From Actinomycetota bacterium (GTDB lineage Bacteria; Actinomycetota; Actinomycetes; Propionibacteriales; Propionibacteriaceae), in contig JAIUOS010000006.1 of NCBI GenBank assembly GCA_020161755.1, positions 1 to 64,000 on the forward strand: a stretch of DNA of 64,000 nt. The letters run 5' to 3'. The translations under genes and the position numbers were made by a program. The notes beneath the pieces were generated by a model that saw nothing but the letters and a program-made list of their open reading frames with translations, made no database searches and had not been told where the DNA came from. Of the stretch, positions 25,122 to 37,018 are shown one piece after another. Each line of letters opens with the position of its first letter. The stretch's first letter is position 1.

Positions 25122-26502
25122 CCGTCCGTCCGGGGAACACCCGGCGCCCGTAGTCGGGTTCGAGGCCCTCGGTGAGTTCGACCGGACGACCGTCGGCCAG
25201 CGCCTCGTAGATGTCGACGAACTCCTTGGACTGGTTCGCGATCGTGAAGCGCGCGGCCAGCTCGCGGCTGCGGGCCTGGGCGGTCGCGGCGAACTCGGGG
25301 TCCTTCAGCGCGTTCAGCATGCTCATCATCGCGCCGGCCAGCGACACCGCGTTCGGCCTGGCCAGGGCGGCGTTCACGCCCGGCTCGACCACCAGCCGCA
25401 GCTCGTGGTCGACCATGATGAACGGCAGGCCGGCGTGCGCGGCCTCGTGCAGCACCAGCGCCTGCGTGTCGGTGAGCGAGGCGAAGACGAACGCGTCGCC
25501 GGAGGCGTAGTACGCGCCCAGCTTCTCGCGCGGGATCTGGCCGGGCAGCTTCACCCCGCCGAAGCGGGCGGCGCGCTGGAGCCGGCGCCGCAGCTTGACC
25601 GGCGTCTCCTTCCAGTCGCCGACGATCATCAGCTCGGCGCCCGGCAGCTGGTCGCGGACCAGCTCGAAGGCGTCCAGCATCAGGCCGATGCCCTTCTCCA
25701 GGGAGATCCGGCCCACGTAGATCAGCCGCGGGCCGCGTCCCTTCGCGATCGGCGGCAGCACCGGCAGGGCGTCCGTGCCGTTCGGCACCACCCGCACCTT
25801 GGCGGCCGGGGCGATCTCGAGCACGCGCTTGCCGGTCTTGTCCGAGGGTGTGGTCACCAGGTCGGCGTCGGTCAGCATGTTGGCGGCCAGTTGGAGCAGT
25901 TCCACCTGGGCGCCGCCGCGGCGGGGACGCTTGAGCTTGGTCTTCTTGATCTGGTCCCAGGTGTACTTGGCCATGTGCAGCTCGTACACCTTGTACGCGG
26001 CGTTCAGGAACGGCACCACGTGCCAGTAGTGCTCGGCGTAGGCCTCCAGGTCGGTGTGCCAGGTGATCACCAGCGGACGGTTGGTGCGCTGCGCGACCCA
26101 CATGCCCAGCAGGCCGATCGCGCCCAGGCCGTGGACGTGGACGATGTCCGGCGGGTTGGCGACCATCTGCGCGAGCCGGTAGTCGAAGTCCTGGCCCATC
26201 GACAGCCGGATCTGGGTGCCCGGGATCGGCACGCTCGGCAGCCGGATCTCGCGGCGGTTGGGGTGACCCGCGTGCGGGTTCGGCCCGTTCGCCTCCGGCG
26301 CGACCAGCAGCACCTTGTGTCCTGCGGCGAGCACCTGCTCCTCGAGGAACTGGACCGCGTAGAGCAGGCCGCTGTGGGCCGGGCCGTAGTTGTCGGTGAA
26401 CTCGGCAATGGTCAACGGCCGGCGGGACGGGGCGGGCTCGCCTTCGGTGGCGGCGTCCGGCACGGGTGGCAAGCTGTCGCTGATGGCGTGGCCTTCCTGC
26501 AC
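25069..26502 (-). CDS. GT4-family glycosyltransferase
   Basis: About 478 residues, GT-B fold. The N-terminal acceptor half has LTIAEFTDNYGPAHSGLLYA and PPDIVHVHGLGAIGLLGMWV; the C-terminal donor half has VRVVPNGTD, RLIYVGRISLEKGIGLMLDA and the E-x7-E region (DTQALVLHEAAHAGLPFI). It transfers a nucleotide-sugar residue, probably to a lipid or glycan carrier in the cytoplasm. The proposed start is GTG 26502; an in-frame ATG at 26556 is an alternative, and neither has a convincing ribosome site. It is convergent with GT2-GtrA, with overlapping 3' ends. Confidence 0.85.
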   Translation of the reverse strand: MQEGHAISDSLPPVPDAATEGEPAPSRRPLTIAEFTDNYGPAHSGLLYAVQFLEEQVLAAGHKVLLVAPEANGPNPHAGHPNRREIRLPSVPIPGTQIRLSMGQDFDYRLAQMVANPPDIVHVHGLGAIGLLGMWVAQRTNRPLVITWHTDLEAYAEHYWHVVPFLNAAYKVYELHMAKYTWDQIKKTKLKRPRRGGAQVELLQLAANMLTDADLVTTPSDKTGKRVLEIAPAAKVRVVPNGTDALPVLPPIAKGRGPRLIYVGRISLEKGIGLMLDAFELVRDQLPGAELMIVGDWKETPVKLRRRLQRAARFGGVKLPGQIPREKLGAYYASGDAFVFASLTDTQALVLHEAAHAGLPFIMVDHELRLVVEPGVNAALARPNAVSLAGAMMSMLNALKDPEFAATAQARSRELAARFTIANQSKEFVDIYEALADGRPVELTEGLEPDYGRRVFPGRTVTATFAPPESSSPALGS

Positions 26503-26678
26503 AGGTGACAGGCACCCACTGTAGTGGGATCGGTCGTCACTGGCCCGTTCCCTCATCCCGGGCTCGCCCCGGGCTCTCGTGGGCAGGGGCGACGCGATCT
26601 GCACTGGATCGGGCTCTCCTCGCCTGGGCGGCCCACCTGCGCACTGATCCAGGGCGTCTTGCGTACCCCCCGTCGGCG

Positions 26679-27719
26679 TCAGGGGCGGGGCGGCAGCACC
26701 GCGCGGACGGAGGCGGCGAGGCCGCGCGGGGCGAGGGCGAGGCCGGGCAGCAGGAGCGCGGCGTAGAGCAGGCCCCAGTACGAGTTCTCCGGGCGTCCGA
26801 CGAACAGGAAGGCCACCATGAAGGCCGCGCACGTCGCCAGGATCGCCCGCGCCGGACCGGTGCCGAACACCCACCCGAACAGCGCCAGCGGCACCACCAG
26901 CGCGGTGACCACCAGCGGCAGGCTCGACAGCACCGTCCCGGTACTCACCGTCGCCAGCACGAACCCCCAGCCGCCGAGGGCCAGCCAGCCGTTCGAGGTC
27001 ACCGGGTCGGCCTGCGGCACGGCCAGCACGGCGAGGGCGTGCAGCGTGTAGACGATCGCGAACGCGGCGGTCGCCCCCACCCAGGCCCAGAACTCCCGGC
27101 GGCGACGCCACGACAACACCGCCATCACCACCAGGAACGGCAGCGCCAACTCCCGGAAGCAACAGGCCGCGAACCCGAGCAGCACCGCCGGCCACCAGCG
27201 CCGGTCGGTCCGCACCGCGACAGCGATCACGATCAGCACGCCCGCCCACGCCTCGTGGAACCACCCGACGACGCCCAGCGCGTTCAGCGACAGGTTGAGC
27301 CCGAGCAGCAGCACGGCCACCGCCCACTCCCAGCGGCCCAGGCCGGTCGCCCGCAGCCGCACCATCATCGTCACCAGCGCGGTCGCGGCCAGTGCGAGCA
27401 GCAGCACGGTCGAGCCGACGTCGCCGAGCAGCACCCGCAGCCAGGTGAGCGTAGGGAGCCGAACCACCACGAACGGGGCGGTCGGGTAGTTGTGCGCGAG
27501 CTGGGTCTGGATGGCCGTGGCGTAGTAGTCGGCGCCGCCGGCGACCCGGGTGACGATCTCGCGGTACAGGTCGACGTCGGAGTAGCCGTCCGCCGGTGGC
27601 TCCGGGGACGTTTGCGCGGGTGCGCCCAGCGTCACCGCCAGCCCCCACACGATGAGCAGGAGGAGCCCGATGAGCAGCCCACCGGCCCGACGACGGTCGA
27701 GCCAGGTGGGCGTGGTCAC
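26679..27719 (-). CDS. polytopic membrane protein, possible GT-C glycosyltransferase
   Basis: 346 residues from GTG 27719, preferred for the AGGA about 10 bases before it; GTG 27734 is in the same frame. Around ten hydrophobic helices are visible. After the first helix there is an acidic extracytoplasmic loop (DGYSDVDLYREIVTRVAGGA) followed by YYATAIQTQLAHNYPTAPFV, the position where GT-C enzymes carry their acidic active-site residues. I do not recognise a specific family. It begins only 19 bases after the nifJ stop, but its function seems unrelated; the downstream GT4 gene is a likelier partner. Confidence 0.6.
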   Translation of the reverse strand: MTTPTWLDRRRAGGLLIGLLLLIVWGLAVTLGAPAQTSPEPPADGYSDVDLYREIVTRVAGGADYYATAIQTQLAHNYPTAPFVVVRLPTLTWLRVLLGDVGSTVLLLALAATALVTMMVRLRATGLGRWEWAVAVLLLGLNLSLNALGVVGWFHEAWAGVLIVIAVAVRTDRRWWPAVLLGFAACCFRELALPFLVVMAVLSWRRRREFWAWVGATAAFAIVYTLHALAVLAVPQADPVTSNGWLALGGWGFVLATVSTGTVLSSLPLVVTALVVPLALFGWVFGTGPARAILATCAAFMVAFLFVGRPENSYWGLLYAALLLPGLALAPRGLAASVRAVLPPRP

Positions 27720-27738
27720 CTGAGCATCCTGCACCCCG

Positions 27739-31301
<3,563 letters not shown>

Positions 31302-31305
<4 letters not shown>

Positions 31306-32927
31306 CGCTTCTCCTCGATCATCTCGATGGCGTGCACGGGGCACTGTTCGTAGCAGGTGGCACAGCCGGTGCAGCGGTCGTAGTCGAAGCGGTACCGCAG
31401 GCCCTTGCCGAGCTTGATGACCGCGTCCTCGGGGCAGGAGCCCAGGCAGCCGTCGCACTCGAAGCAGTTGCCGCACGACAGGCAGCGGGCGGCCTCCACG
31501 TGCGCCTGCTCGTCCGGCAGGCCGCCGACGATCTCGTCGAAGTCGGTGACGCGCTCGGACGGTTCGAGCTCGGGCTGGGTGCTGCGGCGGGCGTCGCCGA
31601 AGTACCACAGGTGCAGCTTGTTGAAGTCGGCCAGCTCGTGCTTGGGCCGGACCGGCGCGTCGCGGTGCGCGAGCCAGGCATCGATCTGCTGGGCGGCCCG
31701 CTTGCCGTGGCCGACGCCGACGGTGACCGTCCGCTCGGACGGGACGGCGTCGCCGCCCGCGAAGATGCCCGGCACGTCGGTCATCAGGGTCCGCGGGTCG
31801 ACCTGCACCACGTCGTGGTCGAAGTGCATGCCGGGGATGCGGCGCAGGAAGTTGGAGTCGGTCTCCTGGCCGAGCGCCAGGATCACGGTGTCGGCCTCGA
31901 GCTTCTCGAAGCGGCCGGTGCCGCGGGCGCGTCCGTTCTCGTCGAGCTCCATGATCTCGACGGTGAGGTCGGCCTCCTCGACGCTGCTGATCGTGCGCAG
32001 CCAGTTCATCTTCACGCCCTCGCTGAGCGCGCCCTCGCGCTCCTCGGCGTGGGCCGGCATCTGCTCCTCCGTGCGGCGGTAGACGATGATCGACTCCTCC
32101 GCGCCGAGCCGGCGGGCCACGCGGGCGGCATCCATCGCGGTGTTGCCACCGCCGTAGACGGCCACCTTGCGACCGATCAGCGGACGCTCGCCGGAGGCGA
32201 CGTTGCGCAGGAAGCTGACCGCGTCCACGATCTTGGAGGCGTCGCGGTTGGGGATGTCGACCCGCTTGGACAGGTGTGCGCCGATCGCGACGAAGGTGGC
32301 CTCGAAGCCGCCCTCGGCCTGGTCGCCCATCAGGTCGGTCACGGTGTACTTCGTGACGATCCGCACGCCGAGGTCGAGCAGCCGGGCGATCTCGGCGTCC
32401 AGCACGTTGCGGGGCAGCCGGTACTCGGGGATGCCGTAACGCATCATGCCGCCGGGGGAGTCGGAGGAGTCGCGGATCTCCACCTCGTGGCCCATCTTGG
32501 CCAGCTGGTAGGCCGCGCTCAGGCCGGACGGCCCGGCCCCGATGACCAGCACCTTGCGGCCGGAGGAGAAGCGGGGCTTCTCGAACGTCCAGCCTCTCGC
32601 GATGGCGAGGTCGCCGAGGTAGCGCTCGACGGAGTGGATCGAGACGGCGCCGTCGAGTTCGACGCGGTTGCAGGAGGTCTCGCACGGGTGGTAGCAGACG
32701 CGTCCGTGGATGGCGGGGAACGGGTTGTTCTTCACCAGTTCACGCCACGCGGCCTCGTCCTCGCCGGCCTTGACCAGCCGGAGCCACTCCTGGATGTTCT
32801 CGCCTGCGGGACAGGCGTTGTTGCACGGGGGAAGCAGATCGACGTAGATCGGCATCCTCGTGCGGACGGGTGCGACGCGTCCGCCCTCGACGGCGAGGTC
32901 GGGCAACTCAGTGATATCGCGGGCCAT
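31302..32927 (-). CDS. GltD-like FAD/NAD(P) oxidoreductase with C-terminal 2[4Fe-4S] ferredoxin domain
   Basis: 541 residues. The N-terminal iron-sulfur domain has CNNACPAGENIQEW and CYHPCETSCNR; then an FAD site (VLVIGAGPSGLSAAY, about 126-140), an NAD(P) site (VAVYGGGNTAMDAARVARR), and FAGGDAVPSERTVTVGVGHG. The C-terminal ~75 residues are a ferredoxin-like module (CLSCGNCFECDGCLGSCPED and CTGCATCYEQCPVHAI). This matches the small subunit of glutamate synthase plus an extra ferredoxin domain, without a GltB partner nearby. With nifJ directly downstream and overlapping, an electron-transfer role between ferredoxin and NAD(P) is likely, though inferred. Confidence 0.88.
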
Positions 32928-33030
32928 GGGATCGCCCTTCAGTGCGTAATTTTGCGGGTACTCGCAGCAGGGTACTCCCGCTCTGACTTGCTCGCTGACA
33001 AGGGGATTTATGCAACGCCAGCGGCGTGTA

Positions 33031-33046
33031 ATACCACCCGGGGTAT
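33031..33046. promoter_or_regulatory. ATACC-N6-GGTAT dyad upstream of the PFOR operon
   Basis: An inverted repeat resembling, but not identical to, the CsoR operator at 16815-16834 (spacer 6 instead of 5 between shorter arms). It lies about 105 bp upstream of the GltD-like start. It could be an operator; the match is weak. Confidence 0.25.
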
Positions 33047-33099
33047 TTGTCAGAATGTTAGGTCACGGAACGGTCACGGCTGTGCGTCCCCCGACAACG

Positions 33100-33169
33100 C
33101 CGAACGCCACCGTTGCGGTCATCCGCCACAACCTGGGCTGTGGCGAATGACCGAAACAGTGGCGTTCGG
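33100..33169. repeat. 70-bp imperfect palindrome
   Basis: Outer arms CCGAACGCCAC and GTGGCGTTCGG, inner arms CCGCCACA and TGTGGCG, separated by GGTCAT/ATGACC. The element lies just downstream of the leftward SHOCT gene and is the only copy in the window. It may act as that gene's terminator or be another small repeat family. Confidence 0.7.
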
Positions 33170-33181
33170 TGAAAGGGGTGG

Positions 33182-33568
33182 TCAGGCCAGGGCCTTGGCC
33201 TTCAGCGCGGCGTACTCGTCGGCGTTGATCGTGCCGGCGTCCAGCAGGGCCTTGGCGCGGGCGATCTCGTCGGCGGGGCTGCCGGCGACCGAGCGGATGT
33301 AGGTGTCGGTCGCCGCCTTGGCCTCGTTGGCCTGGGCGATCGCGCGGTCGTTCATGCCCTTGCCGCGGACGATGATGTAGACGAGCGCGGTGATGAACGG
33401 GAAGAAGATCAGGCAGAAGATCCACAGCGCCTTCATGCCCCCGCTGAGCTCCCGGTCGCGGAACAGGTCCGCCACGATCGAGAACAGCACGGACAGGTAG
33501 GAGATGAAGATGATGAAGGTCAGGCCCCACCAGATGGTGTTGCCGAGGGCGGACCAGAATTCCGGCAT
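33182..33568 (-). CDS. small membrane protein with PLD-nuclease-N-like and SHOCT domains
   Basis: 128 residues. Two transmembrane helices (about 8-30 and 43-66, ALWIFCLIFFPFITALVYII) resemble the PLDc_N / cardiolipin-synthase N-terminal membrane domain. A linker and a C-terminal SHOCT motif follow (ADEIARAKALLDAGTINADEYAALKAKAL). SHOCT is a short helical module, often at protein ends and thought to promote oligomerisation. The function is unknown. The start is the ATG at 33568 with AAAGG nearby; an upstream in-frame ATG would add a non-conserved 13 residues. Confidence 0.8.
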   Translation of the reverse strand: MPEFWSALGNTIWWGLTFIIFISYLSVLFSIVADLFRDRELSGGMKALWIFCLIFFPFITALVYIIVRGKGMNDRAIAQANEAKAATDTYIRSVAGSPADEIARAKALLDAGTINADEYAALKAKALA

Positions 33569-33747
33569 CGTCGTGCCTTTCGGTTGGCGGACTCGAGGCG
33601 CGTCCACACGGACCCGCGGAGCGTGAGCTTAGTGACCGCACGACCGCCGGGTGGCGCGCGCGCACAGTTGCCCGCGCGTCCGGGTGGCCGCAACCGGCCC
33701 GGTGCTAGCCTGCTCGCGATCGTGGACAACGGAGATCGGGGCTCGTG

Positions 33748-34752
33748 ATGGACGCCGCTGAAACCACACGTGAGAAGCCGTGGTTCCGTCGGCTGATGCG
33801 TCTGTCTCCACCCGAACCGGACGGCGGGCGCCCCGCGTCCGACCGGGACGGGGCCTTGGCGCTGTATAAGCAATTGTCCGTACGAGACGTCGACATCCCC
33901 GAGCCGACCCGATCGCACCTCTTCGAGCCGGACGGGGTGGCCCGCGCGACCGTCGTGATCTGGCACGGCTTCACCAACGCGCCCTCGCAGTTCACCCGGA
34001 TCGGCGAGCAACTCCGGTCGTCCGGCTACCGGGTGCTCGTGCCCCGGATGCCGTTCCACGGCGAGGCGGACGTCCTGAACCGCGACCTGGTCCGGCTCAC
34101 CCCCGAGGTGCTGATCCGCCAGGTGCACGACGTGGTCGACATCGCCACCGGCTTCGGTGACCCGGTGTGGGTGGTGGGCCTGTCGGCCGGCGCGACGATG
34201 GCCGGCTGGGCAGCGGCCACCCGGAGGGAGGTCAGCAGGCTGGTGCTCGCCGCGCCGCTGGTGGCGCCAGTGGGCTTCCCGATGCCGCTGGTGCGCCTGT
34301 TCGTGAAGTTCCCCCGGACCGTGCCACGGCTCTACTGGTGGTGGGACCCGCGGGTGAAGGACAAGATCGAGGGCAGCCCGCACGCGTACCCCGGCTTCCC
34401 GATCCCCGGGATCATGTCGTTCCTGCACCTGTCGGAGTGGCTGTACGACGGCACCGTCCGCGCCGGTCACGACCTCGAGCGGGTGGTGCTGGTGACCAAT
34501 CCGGGCGACTTCGCGATCCGCAAGGACGCCGCGCGCGCCTTCGCGTCCGCGGTGTTCGGGGGACGCGCGGAGTACCTGGGTGAGGCGACGGTCGACGCGG
34601 CCCTGAAGTGGATGCACGACTTCGTCGATCCGCTCAGCCCCAACAGCGGCACCACCGAACAGGTCACCGCGCTCCTGCTCGCCACCCTTGGCACCGGTGA
34701 CCCGGACGCCGGTGGCGTCCTCGTCCCGCCGTTGGTGACGCCCCAGCCCTGA
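33748..34752 (+). CDS. alpha/beta hydrolase
   Basis: About 334 residues. The core has VVIWHGFTNAPSQFTRIGEQ (oxyanion-hole HGF), MPFHGEAD, the nucleophile elbow VVGLSAGATMAGW (Ser in GLSAG, about 149-153) and a late FVDPL/H region. It resembles serine aminopeptidase (S33)- or carboxylesterase-like hydrolases. The substrate is unknown. There is no signal peptide. ATG 33748 and the immediately preceding GTG 33745 are in frame. It is convergent with zur, separated by a GGGGACAGTCCCC hairpin. Confidence 0.82.
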   Translation: MDAAETTREKPWFRRLMRLSPPEPDGGRPASDRDGALALYKQLSVRDVDIPEPTRSHLFEPDGVARATVVIWHGFTNAPSQFTRIGEQLRSSGYRVLVPRMPFHGEADVLNRDLVRLTPEVLIRQVHDVVDIATGFGDPVWVVGLSAGATMAGWAAATRREVSRLVLAAPLVAPVGFPMPLVRLFVKFPRTVPRLYWWWDPRVKDKIEGSPHAYPGFPIPGIMSFLHLSEWLYDGTVRAGHDLERVVLVTNPGDFAIRKDAARAFASAVFGGRAEYLGEATVDAALKWMHDFVDPLSPNSGTTEQVTALLLATLGTGDPDAGGVLVPPLVTPQP

Positions 34753-34769
34753 CGCAGCCTGGCGCCCAC

Positions 34770-34802
34770 CGAAACGAAAGGGGACAGTCCCCTTTCGTTT
34801 CG
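34770..34802. terminator. GGGGACAGTCCCC hairpin between convergent genes
   Basis: CGAAACGAAAGGGGACAG and its full inverse complement form a perfect 16-bp stem. An A-rich left arm and T-rich right arm make it look like a bidirectional intrinsic terminator for the hydrolase and the zur operon. The same hairpin recurs at 56659-56692. Confidence 0.7.
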
Positions 34803-34834
34803 CTGGGGAGCGACTCCAGGGCCGTCGGCGACGA

Positions 34835-35242
34835 TCAGCGCGCGGCGCAGGTCGCGCAGGTGCCGAAGAACTCCAGCTCGTGGTCGATCTGGGCGAAGCC
34901 GTGGCTGGTGGCCATGGCCCGCACCTGCTCCTCCAGCAGCGGGACACTGACCTCGACCGTGCGTCCGCAGGTGCGGCAGATCAGGTGGTGGTGGTGACCG
35001 GGCGAACAGGTGCGGTAGGCCACCTGCCCGTCCGGGGTGCGGATCGCGTCCAGTTCGCCACCGGACGCCATCGCCTGCAGCGTCCGGTACACGGTCGCCA
35101 ACCCGACGCCCGACCCCTCGTGGCGCAGCTGGTCGTGCACGTCCTGGGCGGTGGCGAAGCTGGCCAGGGACTCCACGGCACGCCGGATCTCGGTGCGCTG
35201 GCGGGTGTTCCGCTGCCCGGAGCGCGGATCAGTGCTCGTCAT
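34835..35242 (-). CDS. zur: zinc uptake regulator Zur (Fur family)
   Basis: 135 residues. The winged-helix DNA-binding domain (about 10-85) ends in VGLATVYRTLQAM; the dimerisation domain has SPGHHHHLICRTCGRTVEV with the regulatory histidines and first Cys pair (CRTC), and FFGTCATCAAR with the second Cys pair forming the structural zinc site. Zinc-loaded Zur represses zinc uptake. Zur rather than Fur is favoured because the gene overlaps znuB by 14 bases in one operon and a near-consensus Zur box lies at the operon start (37914-37928), giving autoregulation. Confidence 0.9.
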   Translation of the reverse strand: MTSTDPRSGQRNTRQRTEIRRAVESLASFATAQDVHDQLRHEGSGVGLATVYRTLQAMASGGELDAIRTPDGQVAYRTCSPGHHHHLICRTCGRTVEVSVPLLEEQVRAMATSHGFAQIDHELEFFGTCATCAAR

Positions 35243-36215
35243 AGTGGTCTCCGTGGGCCGCGTGCCGGTGGCCGTCGTGGATGTAGTCGACGTGGCCGGC
35301 GTGCTGGACGGACAGGTGTCCGCAGCGTTCGTCGTGGACGTGCGCGTGCGACTCGGCCAACTCGTGGTCGAGCGGCGGCGCCTCGTCGGTGAGTTCGACC
35401 AGCGGACGGTTCCGTCGCTGGAGCACCCGGGAGACCGGCCAACTCACCACGAACAGCCCGATCGCGATCACCACGATCAGCGAACCCGGCGCGGTGTTCA
35501 GGTAGTAGGAACCGGCCGCTCCGCTGAGCGCGGCGACCGCGCCGACCCCCATCGCCAGGAACAGCCCGCGCCGGAAGCCGATCACCAAGTGGTTGGCGGT
35601 GGCGACCGGCACCACCATCAGCGCGCTGACCAGCAGCAGGCCAACCGTCCGCATCGAGACGGTCACGGTGATCGCGGCCAGACTGACCACCACGATGTTC
35701 AGCAGCCGCACCGGCAGGCCGATCGACCGGGCGAACGGCTCGTCCGCGCTCACCGCGAACAGTTGCGGCAGCAGCCCGATCACGACCACCAGCACGACCG
35801 CGCCGAGCGCGGCGATGAACCAGAGGTCGGCCACGGTGACCGTGAGCAGCGAGCCGAACAGGTAGGCCGACAGCGTGCCGGTGCCCTGGCCCGCGAGCCC
35901 GGCCAGCAGCAGGCCGCCGGACAGCCCGCCGTAGAACAGGATGGCCAGGCCGACGTCGCCACTGGCGCGTCCGGACTCGCGCAGGAGCTCGATGCCGATC
36001 GAGCCGAGCACGCAGATCGCCACTGCCAGGGGCAGCGGGGCGGTGCCGGTGAGCAGCGCGAGGCCGACGCCGGCCACGGCGAGGTGGCCCAGGCCGTCCC
36101 CGAGCAGGCTCAGCTTGCGTTGGACGAGGAACGTGCCGATGGCCGGCGCGGTGACGCCGGTGATCAGGGCGGCGAGCAGGGCCCGTTGCATGAACGGCAG
36201 GAACAGCCACTCCAT
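35229..36215 (-). CDS. znuB: zinc ABC transporter permease ZnuB with His-rich tail
   Basis: 328 residues of the ABC-3 permease family, about eight transmembrane helices, with the segment GLALLTGTAPLPLAVAICVL and the coupling region SMRTVGLLLVSALMVVPVA. After the last helix there is a cytoplasmic tail of about 55 residues with more than ten histidines (ESHAHVHDERCGHLSVQHAG and HDGHRHAAHGDHYDEH). The tail probably binds zinc on the cytoplasmic side. The start overlaps the znuC stop by one base. It forms the membrane channel of the znuA-znuC-znuB importer. Confidence 0.9.
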   Translation of the reverse strand: MEWLFLPFMQRALLAALITGVTAPAIGTFLVQRKLSLLGDGLGHLAVAGVGLALLTGTAPLPLAVAICVLGSIGIELLRESGRASGDVGLAILFYGGLSGGLLLAGLAGQGTGTLSAYLFGSLLTVTVADLWFIAALGAVVLVVVIGLLPQLFAVSADEPFARSIGLPVRLLNIVVVSLAAITVTVSMRTVGLLLVSALMVVPVATANHLVIGFRRGLFLAMGVGAVAALSGAAGSYYLNTAPGSLIVVIAIGLFVVSWPVSRVLQRRNRPLVELTDEAPPLDHELAESHAHVHDERCGHLSVQHAGHVDYIHDGHRHAAHGDHYDEH

Positions 36216-37018
36216 CAGCCGACCTCCAGTCCGGTGTGGTGGGTGTGCGGGCGTTCGAGTTCGTCCACCTCGTGGCCGCCGTGGGCGGGCGGGTGGACGT
36301 GGCCGTGGTGCGGGCTGTCGCCGGGGTGGTAGCCGGGCGGCATCACCCGTCCGTCGGCCAGCATGATCGTTCGGTCGATGAGGTCGGCGAAGCAGCCGAG
36401 CTCGTGCAGCACCATCACGATGGTCGTACCGCGCGCCTTCAGTCGGGTGGCGACCCCGGCGAGCAGCTCCTGGGTGGCCCGGTCGACGCCGGCGAGCGGC
36501 TCGTCCCACACCATCAGGTCGCCGTCGGTCGCGAGCGCGCGGGCGATCAGCACCCGCTGTTGCTGGCCTCCCGACAGCCGGACGAACGGGTAGCGTCCGC
36601 GGTCGGCCAGGCCCACCTCGGCGAGGGACTCGTCCACCGCGTGCCGGTCGGCAGCGGACACCGGCAGGAACGGACGCCGCCGGCCGAGCCGTCCGCTCGC
36701 CACCACTTCGCGCGCGGTGGCCTGTTGGACGAGGATGCCGCCGCGCTGCGGTACGTAGCCGAGCCGGCTCCACTGGCGGAAGTCGGCCAGCGGCGTCCCG
36801 AACAGATCGATGCGGCCCTGGTGCGGAACGAGCCCGAGCAGGGCGCGCATCAGGGTGGTCTTGCCGGAGCCGTTGTTGCCGAGGATCGCGACGACCTCGC
36901 CGGCGTCCACCTCCAGCGAGGCGCCGCGCACGATCGGGACGCCGCCCAGCACCACGTCCACGCCGGTGGCGGAGATCACCGGGCCGGGCGCCGGCGGGGG
37001 AGAGGGGTTCAGCTGCAT
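36215..37018 (-). CDS. znuC: zinc ABC transporter ATPase ZnuC with His-rich tail
   Basis: 267 residues. Walker A GNNGSGKTT (about 48-56), Q-loop YVPQRGG, signature LSGGQQQR (about 148-155), Walker B DLMVWDEPLAG and the switch His in MVLHELG are all present. As in ZnuB, the C-terminus is His-rich (YHPGDSPHHGHVHPPAHGGH, then HTHHTG). It energises zinc import. It overlaps znuA by 10 bases and znuB by one, so the three are translated as a coupled set. Confidence 0.92.
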   Translation of the reverse strand: MQLNPSPPPAPGPVISATGVDVVLGGVPIVRGASLEVDAGEVVAILGNNGSGKTTLMRALLGLVPHQGRIDLFGTPLADFRQWSRLGYVPQRGGILVQQATAREVVASGRLGRRRPFLPVSAADRHAVDESLAEVGLADRGRYPFVRLSGGQQQRVLIARALATDGDLMVWDEPLAGVDRATQELLAGVATRLKARGTTIVMVLHELGCFADLIDRTIMLADGRVMPPGYHPGDSPHHGHVHPPAHGGHEVDELERPHTHHTGLEVG

